Shown in pieces: positions 24,896 through 37,198 of a DNA stretch of 64,000 nucleotides. Origin of the DNA: Cristatella mucedo (lineage: Eukaryota > Bryozoa > Phylactolaemata > Cristatellidae). The notes under the pieces were generated by a model. The model saw nothing but the letters and a program-made list of their open reading frames with translations. It was not told the DNA's origin and ran no database searches. The stretch is from positions 5,599,001 through 5,663,000 of the forward strand of contig WPIO01000018.1 in the NCBI GenBank assembly GCA_009760855.2, written 5' to 3'. The number at the start of each line of letters is the position of its first letter. Position 1 is the first letter of the stretch. Made by a program: the position numbers and the translations under genes.

Positions 24896-26479
24896 ATAGT
24901 CAAGAAATGCCAGCTATTCATGCTTTGGATGTGAATACTGCGTGATCGGGATACTCTGCCCGATCCAAATCTTGGCCGACGAGCATTCGGTATCCGAATG
25001 CCCAGACTAGGAGATGTTATCGCCCATATGGCCTCTGCTCAAAAGTCAGCTTGGCCTGGCCGGCGACCAGTAGCTGGACGTATGGCATTATGTAATGTAA
25101 TGTAATTTATCTCCGTCTGTAGCTCCACAAAGCCATAAAGACCATGTGGGTGTTACGCGGGAGAGTTTTGTATAGCACACTCACAGCCTAAGCGGCTTTC
25201 GGTACGCATTCGGTAGCCAACAGACTTCGTCTCACGCAACAAAGAGAAAGTGGGAAGCATAGCCGAGTCAGGAGAGCAGTTGAGGTAGTGAGCATTTACT
25301 TCCGCCCCAGGCTACTGAACCTCGCCTCGGTATAGTAGTACCAAAGTAGTTGTTCATCAAGCTCTGCACTGAGCTGGAAAAGCTTCTAATACACCCAGTA
25401 AGGGACCGACTTCCAAGTTCCCCTGGTGAAGCCTGCCAACATGCCTGTGCTTGCTTGGTCACATGTCCGCTAGTGCTGTTCGCACGCTTCCTTTCCTGCG
25501 TGCATGGTCACACTGTGCTACTGGTCGTGCATCGGTAGCCATCCAGTCCAAGCTTCCAACGGGAGGATATGTTGAGGTTTAACAGCCTCTTGGTCCTCAT
25601 GACTTTGTGGAGCTACAGACAGGGAAACACACACACATCCGGCACAAGCATAAGTCTCGCTGGCCCTCTCCGAGACTCGGACTTTGGCTGACCGGAAGAC
25701 ATCGTGCGCAGAACTCGGCATGCTGGCCATCTAGCGAGCTATCTTCGCTACCAAAGTCTGCTGGTCTCTCAGGGCAGAAAATCGGCGTCATACTAACGCA
25801 TTGACTTTTCGATTGCCTTCTTGCGTCACTGTTCTCTGGCTATGTCGTCACTCGCTGCTGCCTCTTGTATACGCAAAGCTCGATCGCACTCGGCGGCTCT
25901 GAAGCCAGGACCTCTGCGACTTTGTAGGCTGCCGTGAGTAGACGAAATAGCTTCTGAAGAATGACAGCACGTGCAGCTGCAACGAGTGGCAGCCTGTGCA
26001 GCATTCTGGACGAAGCTCGACACATCGCCTGATTAAGTTCGTGCTTGCCGATTGTATTTGCTGAGAGCTCTATTCCTTATAATTGTAACCCGCCTGCTTT
26101 TTCTCTGAACTGATGCACACAGACAACGATTAAAATAAAAGAGCTGCTGCCTCATCTTCCACCACAAGGGTGTTTCTGCATGACCTTCAGCACTGCATTG
26201 AAGTTGCACCGACTTGTTACGGAAAAAGCAAAAAGAGAACTCAGTGTGAGTAGTGGAATCTATAAGACACATTGCAAGTGATGCAGATCCCTGTGGTGAG
26301 TATGCAGTTATTAAGACAGCTCAGCTGGAATCACCACTGCACTTCTCCGCCCTGCCTAGGCTGGCCCTACAGTGGCCGGTAGGCATCCATATGAGCGATA
26401 GAATCATCACTAGCACAGTTTCAATCGAGCAGTTTTACAATGGGGGTCGCCAGCATATCTCACGTAGCATCTATGCAAG
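24896..26479. other. No gene recognised outside the LINE-B fragment
   Basis: Apart from the LINE-B tail at 25085-25300, no exon is supported. An AATAAA at 26137 is 1.9 kb after the possible metallothionein stop and cannot be tied to that gene. Confidence 0.35.
25085..25300 (-). mobile_element. LINE-B 3' fragment
   Basis: Reverse complement of the LINE-B 3' end, including its ACATT-repeat tail (seen here as taatgtaatgtaat at 25092-25105) and the block agctccacaaagccataaagacc. Confidence 0.6.
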
Positions 26480-27215
26480 CTGAGTGTCCTACTCTGCAGT
26501 CTGGGTGTCATACTCCAACGTGACTTTTCACTATACTACCAGATTAGCTCTTCAGTGAAGTCTGCTTACTTTCAGCTAAATAACATTACAAATATTCGGG
26601 ACTGATGAGACAGGGACACCACACGTGTGTTGATCCACCTACTTACGACACAGCCCGTCTCGACTTGCGTGACTAACCGCTCAGAGGTCTCTGCCCTAAT
26701 GATAAACAGAGTTCGCGGCTGTTGCAAGCCTGCCGTGTCGTGATCATTCTTACGCTGACCCATAACGCCTGTCATGGATCCTCTATACCTAGCTGAACTG
26801 CTGGACCAGTTTCAGCCTCCTCGTGCCCTCAGGTCCTGTATGGGCAATAAGTTAGCTGCTCCATTCCTCTGCTTCAAGACAAGTGGCGACAGAAGCTTTT
26901 GCTCTACAGCTCTTAGATTGTGGAACTCACCTCCACAATTCCTATGTGACGACAACTACTCTCCTACTGCCGACTATAGCATATCATTTCCAGCTGTCCT
27001 CAGCTGCTACTTCCACACTACTCACTAGCCCAACTGCTCTCCTGACTCAGCTACGCTTCTCACTTTCTCTTTGTTTCGTGAGATGAAGTCTCTTGGCTAC
27101 CGAATGCGTACCGAGAGCGGCTTAGGCTGTGGGTGGCTAGACAAGACTCCTGCGAAAAACCAACTGTGTCTTTGTGGTTTTGAGTTACATACGGATATAC
27201 ATCACATTATCATCA
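26480..27215 (+). mobile_element. LINE-B/LINE relic with RT C-terminal domain
   Basis: Frame from 26774: LYLAELLDQFQPPRALRSC, SGDRSFCSTALRLWNSPPQ. The upstream part (26490-26640) resembles the LGV...SDFS...SSVKSAYFQLNNI region of the RT C-terminus but is heavily mutated. The 3' end carries the LINE-B gagatgaagtctcttggctacc block and an ACAT-rich tail. Confidence 0.65.
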
Positions 27216-27599
27216 CAACGTAGCAATTGCCGAATTACACCACTTCTTACCCGCCCTCATCACTAGCTAAGCATCGCGAAGCCTATCGACTTCAGTTGAC
27301 TTCTCCGTTGTATCGAGGCAGTAGCTGCATTGTAGCTGCACAAATACGACTAATTAGCTGCTGGTGTAGCCACAGTTGCATTGCTTTCCTAGCAGAGGCT
27401 TCGGGAGTCAGTCCTTACTGAACTAAGACAGTGAGCCTCTTGCGTGTGTCACGAACAGAACGATTAAGCTCAGGCAAAAAGCAACAGCACTGAATATCGG
27501 ACAATTTCTTGAAACCAAACGACGATAAAAATAAACTAATGCTCATAGGACACCAGATGCATGTGGCTGGATTAAACGGCTTTGCTTTTCTAATTGAGA

Positions 27600-28154
27600 A
27601 TGCGGTTATGCGACAATAGCATTGCGCTCGGAAATAGCTGTCTTTTGCGACAACTGCCTAAATTTTGAAAGCTTCGTTAAGAAGTTTGCTTCCACAGCTC
27701 GCCATCACACCCGATCCCCTGCGAAGATTAGGAGTTGTCTTCCACGGTGGCTTGCAAGCAATTTAACTAGCTCCTTGGTTCTTGCTCGGCTAGATTATTG
27801 TATTTTCTTTTTGGCTACGCTACCAGAAAATGCCACTAGGCCACTGCAGCTGGCTATAGATATGGCTGCAGTGCTTGTTTGCAAATCCCTAAGGTTGACT
27901 GTATGTCTCCTGTGCTAAAAGAGCATGAATGGTTCACCAACGGATACAGAGCAAAGTTCTTATGGTGACTCACTGGGCATCATGGCTTGGCTCTTCCACA
28001 CCTAGCTCAACTGCTGCACCAGTTTCAGCTTCCTCGTGCTTTCAGGTCTTGTATGGACAATAGATTCTCTGTTCCATTCCTCCAGTTGAGGACCGTTGGC
28101 GACAGAAGCCTTTGCTCTGCAGGTCCGATACTGTGGAACTCGGTCCGACAATTC
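27600..28154 (+). mobile_element. LINE-B, 5' part of a copy split by LINE-A
   Basis: Degenerate reverse-transcriptase C-terminal sequence: LARLDYCIFF, a stretch like LQL-x6-A, then LPHLAQLLHQFQLPRAFRSC and VGDRSLCSAGPILWNS. The family is related to LINE-A but clearly distinct. The rest of this copy resumes at 31399. Confidence 0.7.
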
Positions 28155-28160
28155 TTATAC

Positions 28161-31100
28161 GGAACCGCCAGCTTAGACGCCGCTCGTTGGGCGGAACAAG
28201 CAAGCTGAGTACCAGCTCGTTCGGTATTCCTAGCATTGTCTCGAACCGCTCAGCACTCTCCCCCACATGCGTCACTGGAAATTCCTCAAACTTAGTGGTC
28301 ACAAAGCCTGTTGTAACCCCATTGGCCAGGCTTAACGCTCGCCTTTGGAATCCTCGCTCAATGTGCAATAAACCTCCAGTAATAAGCGACCTTATTTCTG
28401 AAAATGGTATCGACCTGCTCGCCCTAACTGAAACTTGGCTGAAATCGATAAACTGTCCGACAATTAAAGACGCTACTCCATCCGGTTTCTCGTTCTTTCA
28501 CACCCCTAGATCAATCAAAACTGGAGGTGGAGTTGCTATTGTCGTGCGCTCGAAATTCAACTTCAAGCCATTTGCGGTACCCTCGAAGCAGTCTTTTGAA
28601 TCAATTGTCCTGGTCTCACCCGAAAACAAGCTACCGATAGTGGCAGCAGTCTATCGCCCACCAGGTACCAAATCCTCCTTTATCTCAGATTTCTCCGATC
28701 TCATTTCGATTCTGTGTGCAAGAAATCGATCCTTCCTCGTTATGGGTGAATTCAACGTTCACTTTGATAACTTATTTGACGCTTTCAGCACCGAATTTCG
28801 TGCATTGACTGATTCATTGTCTCTTGTGGCTCATGTGCATGGCCCTACCCACATTAAGGGTCACACACTCGACCAGATTTTCTCATATGACTGCACTTTG
28901 TCATCACCAATTATTACCAAATCATGCTTATCTGACCACATGCAGATCTCATTCAATCTACAGTGTGTGCCCACATCCTCCTCTAAAATAACCTGTGAAT
29001 CGCGAAACCTCAAGACCCTTGACATCGATGCTGTCCGTGCGAGAATATCTGCTTCACCTCTGCTGCTCAATCCTCCCTCCGATCTGTCATCATTGGTAGA
29101 TAGCTTCAACACGACACTAACTGACACGCTAGACGAGTTTGCCCCTCTGACAAAGCGCACTGTGCGCCGCCGCCCAGACGGCCTATGGTTTACCACAGAC
29201 ATTAAACTAGCCAAGTCTACTAAACGAAAGCTTGAAAAAGCATACACAAGATCCGGACTAACTGTCCATCGACAGGCATATGAAGACTACTGTAGGTTGT
29301 ATCAATTGATCCTAGCAAAGGCTAAGTCTAGTTTTTATAAAACCATCGTTGAATCACAGATGCACAATCCAAAAATGCTGATGTCGACAATAAACCATCT
29401 CCTCAACCGTTCCCAGATTAGCTCATTACCTGATGATCCTTGTGATGATCCAGCCGATCGCTTCTCTCGATTCTTTGTGCAGAAGATAGACAAGATCAGG
29501 GAATCCATCCCTACGATGACAACCTCCCCACTATAATGCTGTTCCTCGGTTCCTGGCTGCACCTCAATGTCTGCATTTAAGCAGGTCACTGGTGATCTAG
29601 TCCTAAAGTTCGTATCTCAATCAAAGAAGACAACAAGTCCTCTGGACCCCATTCCCCCTGTCATGCTCCTACGTTGCATTGATCTGCTGCTGCCATGCAT
29701 AACTAACATAATATGTCATTAGCCTCAGGTCATGTCCCAGCACCTGTCAAAAAAGCTGTAGTCAGGCCAGTTCTCAAGAAAGCTACACTTGACCAAGAGA
29801 ACTTGAGCAACTACCGCCCAGTCTCTCTTCTACCATTTCAATCAAAGACACTGGAACGGGTAGTGGCAGACCAGTTAAACTCATATATCGAAACCTCGCA
29901 CCTTGCTAGTAAGTTCCAGTCCGGCTTAAGAGCTAATCACTCCACAGAGTCAGCATTGCTTAGGGTATACAACGACCTACTTAGGAATGCATACATGGGT
30001 AGAGTGTCTCTGCTTGTTTTGCTTGATCTTTCGGCAGCTTTTGACACCATCGATCACAAAGTTCTTCTAGAGCACCTCTCATCTCGCCTGGGCATCACTG
30101 GCACTGCTCTGCAGTGGTTCAGGTCCTATCTCAGTGGGAGACTCCAGAGTATTGACGTGAATGGACAAAGATCATCTGAAGTACCTCTGAAATATGGAGT
30201 ACCTCAGGGCTCCGTGCTAGGTCCGGTTCTTTTCACGGTTTATACTCTGCCTCTTGCTGATGTGATTGCCAAGCACAATCTAGGCTTTCACTTCTATGCG
30301 GATGACACTCAGTTGTACCTTTGCTTTGATCCCTCCCAGCCTTCGAGCACCTCAAATTCTCTAAACTCACTTGCTGCATGTGTTGATGACATCCGCACGT
30401 GGATGGCAGCAAATTTTCTAAAACTTAACTATGACAAAACTAACTTACTAGTTATGGGCAAACCCAGTGTGATCCAGAGATTGGAAAGGCTGACTCTAAA
30501 AATTGGCTCTGACAGCATATCTCCAGTTGAATCAGCTCGAAATCTAGGTGTCATATTCCAAAGCGACCTCTCGTTAGACGACCACATCAGCTCCAAAGTC
30601 AAATCCGCCTATTTTCAGCTTCATAGCATTGCTAAAATTCGGGCTTGTTTAGATAAAGATACCACGTCCAAGTTGGTCCATGCATTCGTGACATCCCGTC
30701 ACGACTTCTGCAACTCACTGATTACTGGCCTACCAGCATGTGCGATCAGGCGATTGCAGCTGGTGCAAAACTCTGCAGCCAGGCTTGTCTGTCGTGAGCG
30801 TCGCAGTTGCCACATTACTCCACTTCTCGCCGACCTGCACTGGGTACCAGTCAAGCAACTGATTGACTTCAAGGTTTTGTCACTCACTTTTAGGTCCCTT
30901 CATTCTATGGCTCCAGCCTATCTGTCAGATATACTACCCCATCAGGCCAAGCATCGTACCACCAGCTTTACGGAATCCAACAGTCTAGAAATACCTCATA
31001 CAAACCTTAAATCCTTTGGAGACCGTGCATTTAGTTCATATGCTCCCAAAGCCTGGAACTGCCTCCCGACCTGCATCAGAATATCCCCTGACCTGACCAC

Positions 31101-31392
31101 ATTTAAAAGGAACATAAAAACACATATTTACGACAGCATTTAGTGGGTCCCTGTGATTCGTCCTTGATGTGCTTATGGGTGCTGACACTGTGAATGCTGC
31201 CACTAACCACATTTGCATGCTGACCCTGTGCATGTCACCCCTAACCATATTATTCATTTTGTTTGTTATTCAAGCATGATATTACTCACCATTCAATTGC
31301 ATTTCCCTTTGCAGCAAATGTAAAATGCCTAGAGAGAGATTAAGTTCTCTGAGGGCACTTTATCAAGTGAATTGTTATTATTATTATCATTA
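28161..31392 (+). mobile_element. LINE-A, most complete copy (CR1/L2-like non-LTR retrotransposon)
   Basis: The frame from about 28190 to 29533 encodes an APE-type endonuclease: LLALTETW, VYRPPGT, HTLDQIF and SDH motifs. The second frame, 29713-31143, encodes reverse transcriptase: DLSAAFDTIDH, YGVPQGSVLGP, FYADDTQ, then the C-terminal HSMAPAYLSD domain. The 3' UTR ends in an (ATT)n-like tract. It is dead: an in-frame TAA at 29534, a frameshift near 29710, and the usual catalytic GDFN reads GEFN. It is flanked by the 6-bp direct repeat TTATAC (28155-28160, 31393-31398) and sits inside a LINE-B copy. It serves as reference for the many truncated copies in the window. Confidence 0.92.
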
Positions 31393-31398
31393 TTATAC

Positions 31399-31575
31399 TA
31401 CTCTCCTGCTGCCGACTATAGCTCATCATTTGCAGCCGTCCCTAGCTGCTACTTCCACACTGCTCACTACTTCAACTGTTCTCCTGACTCTGCTATCCTT
31501 CCTTCCTACTTTCTCTTTGTTGCTTGAGATGAAGTCTGATGGCTACCGAATGCATACCGAAAGCCGTTAAGTACT
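31399..31575 (+). mobile_element. LINE-B, 3' part of the copy split by LINE-A
   Basis: Begins actctcctgctgccgac, exactly the sequence that follows the equivalent point in the copy at 26774-27210. It ends with the family's typical gagatgaag...ggctaccgaatg...taccgaaag block. Confidence 0.7.
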
Positions 31576-32400
31576 TACACTACATTTGAGCTATAGTTCG
31601 TTGCAGCCTAGCCCAGTTACATAGGCTATGGGTCAAATCCTGATAGGGTTCATTCAACAAGAGGATATGTCTTCAGTATCGGGCCAGTCAGACCCGAGTT
31701 TATGGAAAACAGTTTCCAGCGGACAATCCTGATACGAAGCAAGCCAGCTTGAGCATATCGGCTACTGGCAGCGTGAGAGAGAGAGGATATGAGAGATACT
31801 CAAAGACCCAGGCTTCGGCTTCGAGTCCTGAAGCAGATCATTATGTATTGCCCACTGCATGCTGTGTGATAAGGCTTTCGGTTGCAAACATATGAGGTCA
31901 TTGCATCGGCTACACTTTCTCAAACTTTTACTCTGGACAGCCAAGGCTACGATAGCAATCTAAAAGCGAGGCCACAAGAGCAGCACAGCTAGTGAAGGGC
32001 CTCCTTCATTAGCTAGAAACGAGAGCGAAGTTCAGCCGTCAGCCCAGGTTCTGGGCCAAAGTGGCAGCAGGCATGGCCCAGTTTCTACAGCGAGCGTATC
32101 AAGCAAAGAAATCAGAGGCGAATTGGCTGATGCGACATTTATATACTGCTTGCAGCTAAGCTAGCAACAACCCACGGCTTCAGGCTGGCTTTATTTCGGC
32201 CTAGCCACCGCAGGCATCCATAGCTTGCAAGCAGTGGGTGTGAGCTTCCAGGCACAGTGCTCGACCTGCGATCTACCTTGGCAGTCCACATGCAGCCGTC
32301 AGAGAACGAATCCGGTGCAGGTCTTCCTGCTTCACAATAGCCAAAGCATGGCAGCAAACTGGTCTCCCAAATCACCAGCAAGACATTTATTATGTCGCTC
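31576..32400. other. FAM32A downstream flank
   Basis: Unique sequence without recognised exons. It includes the AATAAA on the minus strand at 32386-32391 and a second at 32190-32195, both usable FAM32A polyadenylation signals. Confidence 0.4.
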
Positions 32401-32469
32401 TCATTTCGTCCAGCTGACCTTAGGTATGTCGAAGTGCTCTGTCAAGCTATCCAGATGGGCATTGAAGTC
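32401..32469 (-). CDS. FAM32A: FAM32A exon 4 (conserved C-terminus)
   Basis: Encodes DFNAHLDSLTEHFDIPKVSW plus TK and TGA, almost identical to the human tail. The acceptor is tttgcgtttcttag. The tail is the functionally critical part of the family, inserted into the spliceosome core during exon ligation. Confidence 0.96.
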   Translation of the reverse strand, partial: DFNAHLDSLTEHFDIPKVSWTK

Positions 32470-35400
32470 CTAAGAAACGCAAAACAGCAATATGATGATC
32501 CGCTTTTCTGATAAACAGCAGGCATGCCACTAGCCGAACACTTGCACTTCGGGCGGTACGGCCAACGTCATAAGCAAAGGCAGGGAAGACTTGCCAATAT
32601 CCTTTCTTTGTGTGTTTTCTGGGCCTTCTCAAATATTTCTTTATCTAACTGCAAAAGAATCAACACGGGCGCAGATGCTAGGTAGTCTGATCTCAACCAA
32701 AGCCTATTGTGACGCTTTGCTAGGTTGCACAAGTCGCTCACCCTCTCTCTTACCCCTCTCTCATTCTCTCACAGTCAGAAACCCATGACTTCTGATTATA
32801 CGCAAGAGCATATAAAAAGACCACAGCAACAGCACATCGATAGTACAGGCCAATGCACACGTAGGTCTCCGCATGTAACTTAAAAAAACTTCCAATTACA
32901 AGCACTACCGTGAATTCTCTTCAGCTTCAGCCTGCATCAAATACTGCAACAATTCGGCTAGCCTGCATGACGTATAGAGAGAGCAACGAATGCCCAGGAA
33001 ATCATAAAGTCCTGGTGAGAAACAGCTCCCAATCAGTTCTACACTACCAGAATGATATCGTAGCAGTCAATTCTGCTGCTCGAGATTGGACCAGCAGCAA
33101 TTTTTAATGTCTAATAAAGGTGGTCAGATAATACGTGGCATGTATCTATTTGAGGGCCTGTCTTGCTGTTGCTGCAGACAGCATTGAAGACACCGATATT
33201 TCGGGCATCCAGGACAAAATACAAGGACCGAGCATCGATACAACCAGAGCGAATACCGGCAGTAACAGAGGCACGTGCGAGTAACTTTGGAATGATCTGG
33301 AATGTGTTTGACATTCAGTTTTTCGGCATCGTATAGAAAAGAGCTAGCTCTATAATGTGTTTAGGGGTGCGTGACACTTTGCAGTAAACACTGAGATGTT
33401 TTGCCGTTTTAAAGCGCTATTTCTCCAGCATTGGCAAGTACCTGCACAGTTCTAAAACTCACGAAAAATATTAGCTACTCGTGATTGCTTGTTGCGCCTT
33501 GACAAAATCTCCCTTGCTTTGAAATACAGCAATCGACGTGTTTCAAATGGCAACAATAAGGGGCTCCTCGAAGTTGCAATTATATTTCCTGGAGGAAGGC
33601 CAGAGAGGTGCTTGGTTTTATTATCAACTGCGAATCCACAGTGCAACTTGGACGGGTCAAGCAGTTTATGCAGCGAGCAAGTTTGTGTCTTGTGTTTCGT
33701 CAACAACTCCCCACTGAATAATCCGCTGTACGCCAGCACTAGTCTTTCTAGAAAAAAACGATGATGCACAGTATGATCTACCGGTAGTGACCCTTTTTTA
33801 TTTTAACGAGCTTGTACATGATACAAGATCCTGGTTCACTACATTAAAATACAGCATCAGCTCCTCAAAGCAACACATAGCATCAGCTCCTCAAAACGAA
33901 AGGAAGCTACTCAAGTAGTGTTTTATCGATATTTTGCAATCAGAGCATTGCAAAAGCCAAAAGAGCAGTATTCATTGGACACATTTGCTGCTTGTCCAAA
34001 AAACTTAATTGGATTCACCTTTTTGATGACATTTCTGCTGATGAGAAACTTACTACGTATCATGAAATAACCAAGAGCCAGGAAGGATTCAGACAAGCCT
34101 ATAACAAGCTTTGGATTAGTAGTAGGAAAAACATCTGACAGACTTGGTGATACAATCTGCTATAGGTTCTAAAAATTGATTTCTTAGAGCTTTAAGGTAT
34201 ACTTTTGACAGGGAAGACTGGTTTTGTTAGGCTATTGGCTGCAAATAACAGCAAGCAAAAGCTGTTATGAGCTCAATTAAAGTCATTAAAGACACGGCTG
34301 AAAGTGGGGTAATTTTGCCAAGGAGTTTGTAATAATAATATAATGATCCTATAATATTTAATAACAACGGGTCCCAATATCTTTCCATGCACTGCACAAA
34401 TTTGCAAGGAGTTTAGTACACAACCACTCAAAATCACCAAAAATAGCAAGATACAACGAAACTTCTAACTCTACAGGGAGTACTCCAAATTTGTTGTTGG
34501 TAAGAAAATATTTAGCATATCAAATGTAATTATTAAGTAGAACGCAGTGGGGGTTTAGATTTTGACACTGAAAACTTTCACGAGAACCAAAACACAGTCG
34601 ATAGCACTCGGCAATGAGTAGATAAAAACCCAGACTGTCCTCACGAGGCAAAAACACAAAAATATTGCTAAAATGTTTGACCCAACGAGGTGTGTGGCAC
34701 ATGATTCCTTACCCCCCCCCCAACTACTCGGCACCCAAGCCGTCGTGGGCGACTGGCCCGACATGGGAGGAGGAACCAAAGTCTTCCACTGACTAAGCGA
34801 AGCCCATCAGCATAAGCTAATCAGACAGGCTCGGCAAAGCAATCAAATTAAGTACGGCTGTAGCATAATTGACTCTACTAAGCCAGTAAGGATGACAATT
34901 TTTCGATCATACCATTATCCCCCCTTTTTAAAGGACGTTCAAAGCCGAGGCGACCATTGACGACTACTCCACGAATACACCACAGCACATAGCAGCAGAA
35001 TGGCGGCCGAGTAAGCAAGCTACCACAGCTGGCTGACTGCCCTATCTTATTCCTCCACTTGAGAGACCGTTGGCGACAGAAGCTTTTGTTTGCTTTGCAG
35101 CTCCTAGACTGTGGAACTCAAGCTAACAATTCGTAAGCAAGGACATCTACTCTCCTGCTGCCGACTATGGCACATCCTTTCCAACCGTTTTGAGCTGCTA
35201 CTACCATGCTATCCATTACCTCAACTGATCTCCTGACTCAGCTATGTGTCTCATCACTTTCACTTTGTTGCTTGAGATTAAGTCTGTCGCCTACCGCACG
35301 TGTACCTAATGCCTGAAGTTTAAATAAATAAATACTAGCTGATTAACAGCCTCTTTTTGTATAGCGACGGAGGAGTCTTCACGGCTATCACCACCGCTTG

Positions 35401-36785
35401 CAGTAGCAATAATAATAATAATAATAATAATAATATTGCACTTGATAAAGCGCCCTCAGAGAACTCAATCTCTCTCTAGTCGCTTTACATTTGCTGCAAA
35501 GGGAAATGCAATTTAATGGTGAGTAATATCATGCTTGATAAACAAACAAAATGAATTACATGGTTAGGGGTGACATGCACAGGGTCAGCATGCAAATGTG
35601 GTTAGTGGCAGCATGCACAGTGTCAGCACACATAAGCACATCAAGGACGAATCACAGGGACCCACTAAATGCTGTCCTAAATAGGTCTGTTTCTAAGTTC
35701 TTTTTAAATGTGGTCAGGTCAAGGGATGTTCTGACGCAGGTCGGGAGGGAGTTCCAGGCTTTGGGAGCATACAAACTAAATGAACGGTCTCCAAAGGATT
35801 TGAGGTTTCTACGAGGTATTTGTAGACTGTTGGATTCCGAAAAGCTGGTGGTACAATGCTTGGCCTGATGGGGGAGTATATCTGAGAGATAGGCTGGAGC
35901 CAAAGAATAAAGTGACCTAAAAGTGAGCGACAAAACCTTGAAGTCAATCAGTTGCTTGACTGGTAGCCAGTGCAGGTCGGCGAGAAGTGGAGTAATGTGG
36001 CAACTGCGACGCTCACGACAGACAAGCCTTGCTGCAGAGTTTTGCACCAGCTGCAATCGCCTGATCGCACATGCTGGTAGGTCAGCAAGCAGTGAGTTGC
36101 AGAAGTCGAGACGGGATGTCACGAATGCATGGACCAACTTAGATGTGGTACCCTTATCTAAACAAGCCCGAATTTTAGCAATGTTATGAAGCTGAAAATA
36201 GGCAGATTTGACTGTGGAGCTGATATGGTCGTCTAACGAGAGGTCGCTTTGGAATAGGACACCTAGATTTCGAGCTGATTCAACTAGAGACATGCTGGCA
36301 GATAAAGGATCGCCCACTGCAGGATTCGAACCCACAACCTCGGGCCGAGGTCGTGAAAAGCATCCACCTTACCTAGTGAGCCATTACGGCTAACCGTTGA
36401 AAGACATAGAAAACTCTCATGTGCAACATCAACTTAGCCCTTGCAGAGTTAGACAGCGATACATTACATTACACTGCGGATCAAGCTCGAGAGGGGGCAG
36501 GCGGACCGCTAAAACCCGATAGCAACCGATCCACTGAACCGACTAGCATTGATGCTTAGCTGCTGAGCACAAGCACCACCGCACCTTCTTCTGCCGCGCC
36601 TTTTCGAATGCAATCTCAGCAGCCGTCAGGTGCTCGCGGCTGCTGCCGGCGGCAGCGGAGCCTCGATCTCGAGCCTCCATCTCGGCGAATTCGCGCAGCT
36701 GCTGACGACGCTCCTCCTCGGTGGCCAGCAGCTCCAGAGTCTTCTTCTTCTTTTTCTTGCTCTTTCTGGAACGCCAGCAACAGAT

Positions 36786-36816
<31 letters not shown>

Positions 36817-37165
36817 ATGAGCCACGAGTCGGAGGTTCAGCCAGCCAGCCAGCTAGTACGGCAAGTGGGCAGGGCAGATCCAAGCAGCCGTGCTGGAATC
36901 CTACAGTGATTAGCTCAAACGGCTGCGTTCTTGAAACGATGCTCCGTGAGCAGCCAATCGTAAATATGCCAGCCCGCGGTCGCTGCATTCTGTCAACCTC
37001 CCACACTGCCTCAAGAGTGCCTACCGACAGGGCAGCTGCTCAACATGAGTGGGCAATCCTCTCGGCTGCAAGCTAAGCACTAGCAGCACCCACATATCCT
37101 AGACTGCAATGCATTCCACTGTTTCATTTTTCAACCATAGAGCCCATGCGGTAAGGTGCTCATTC

Positions 37166-37198
<33 letters not shown>

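Noticed and set aside
29534-29715. Possible separate ORF boundary between endonuclease and RT in LINE-A
   Set aside because: Sequence continues to encode the linker after the TAA and then shifts frame, so these are mutations in one original frame.
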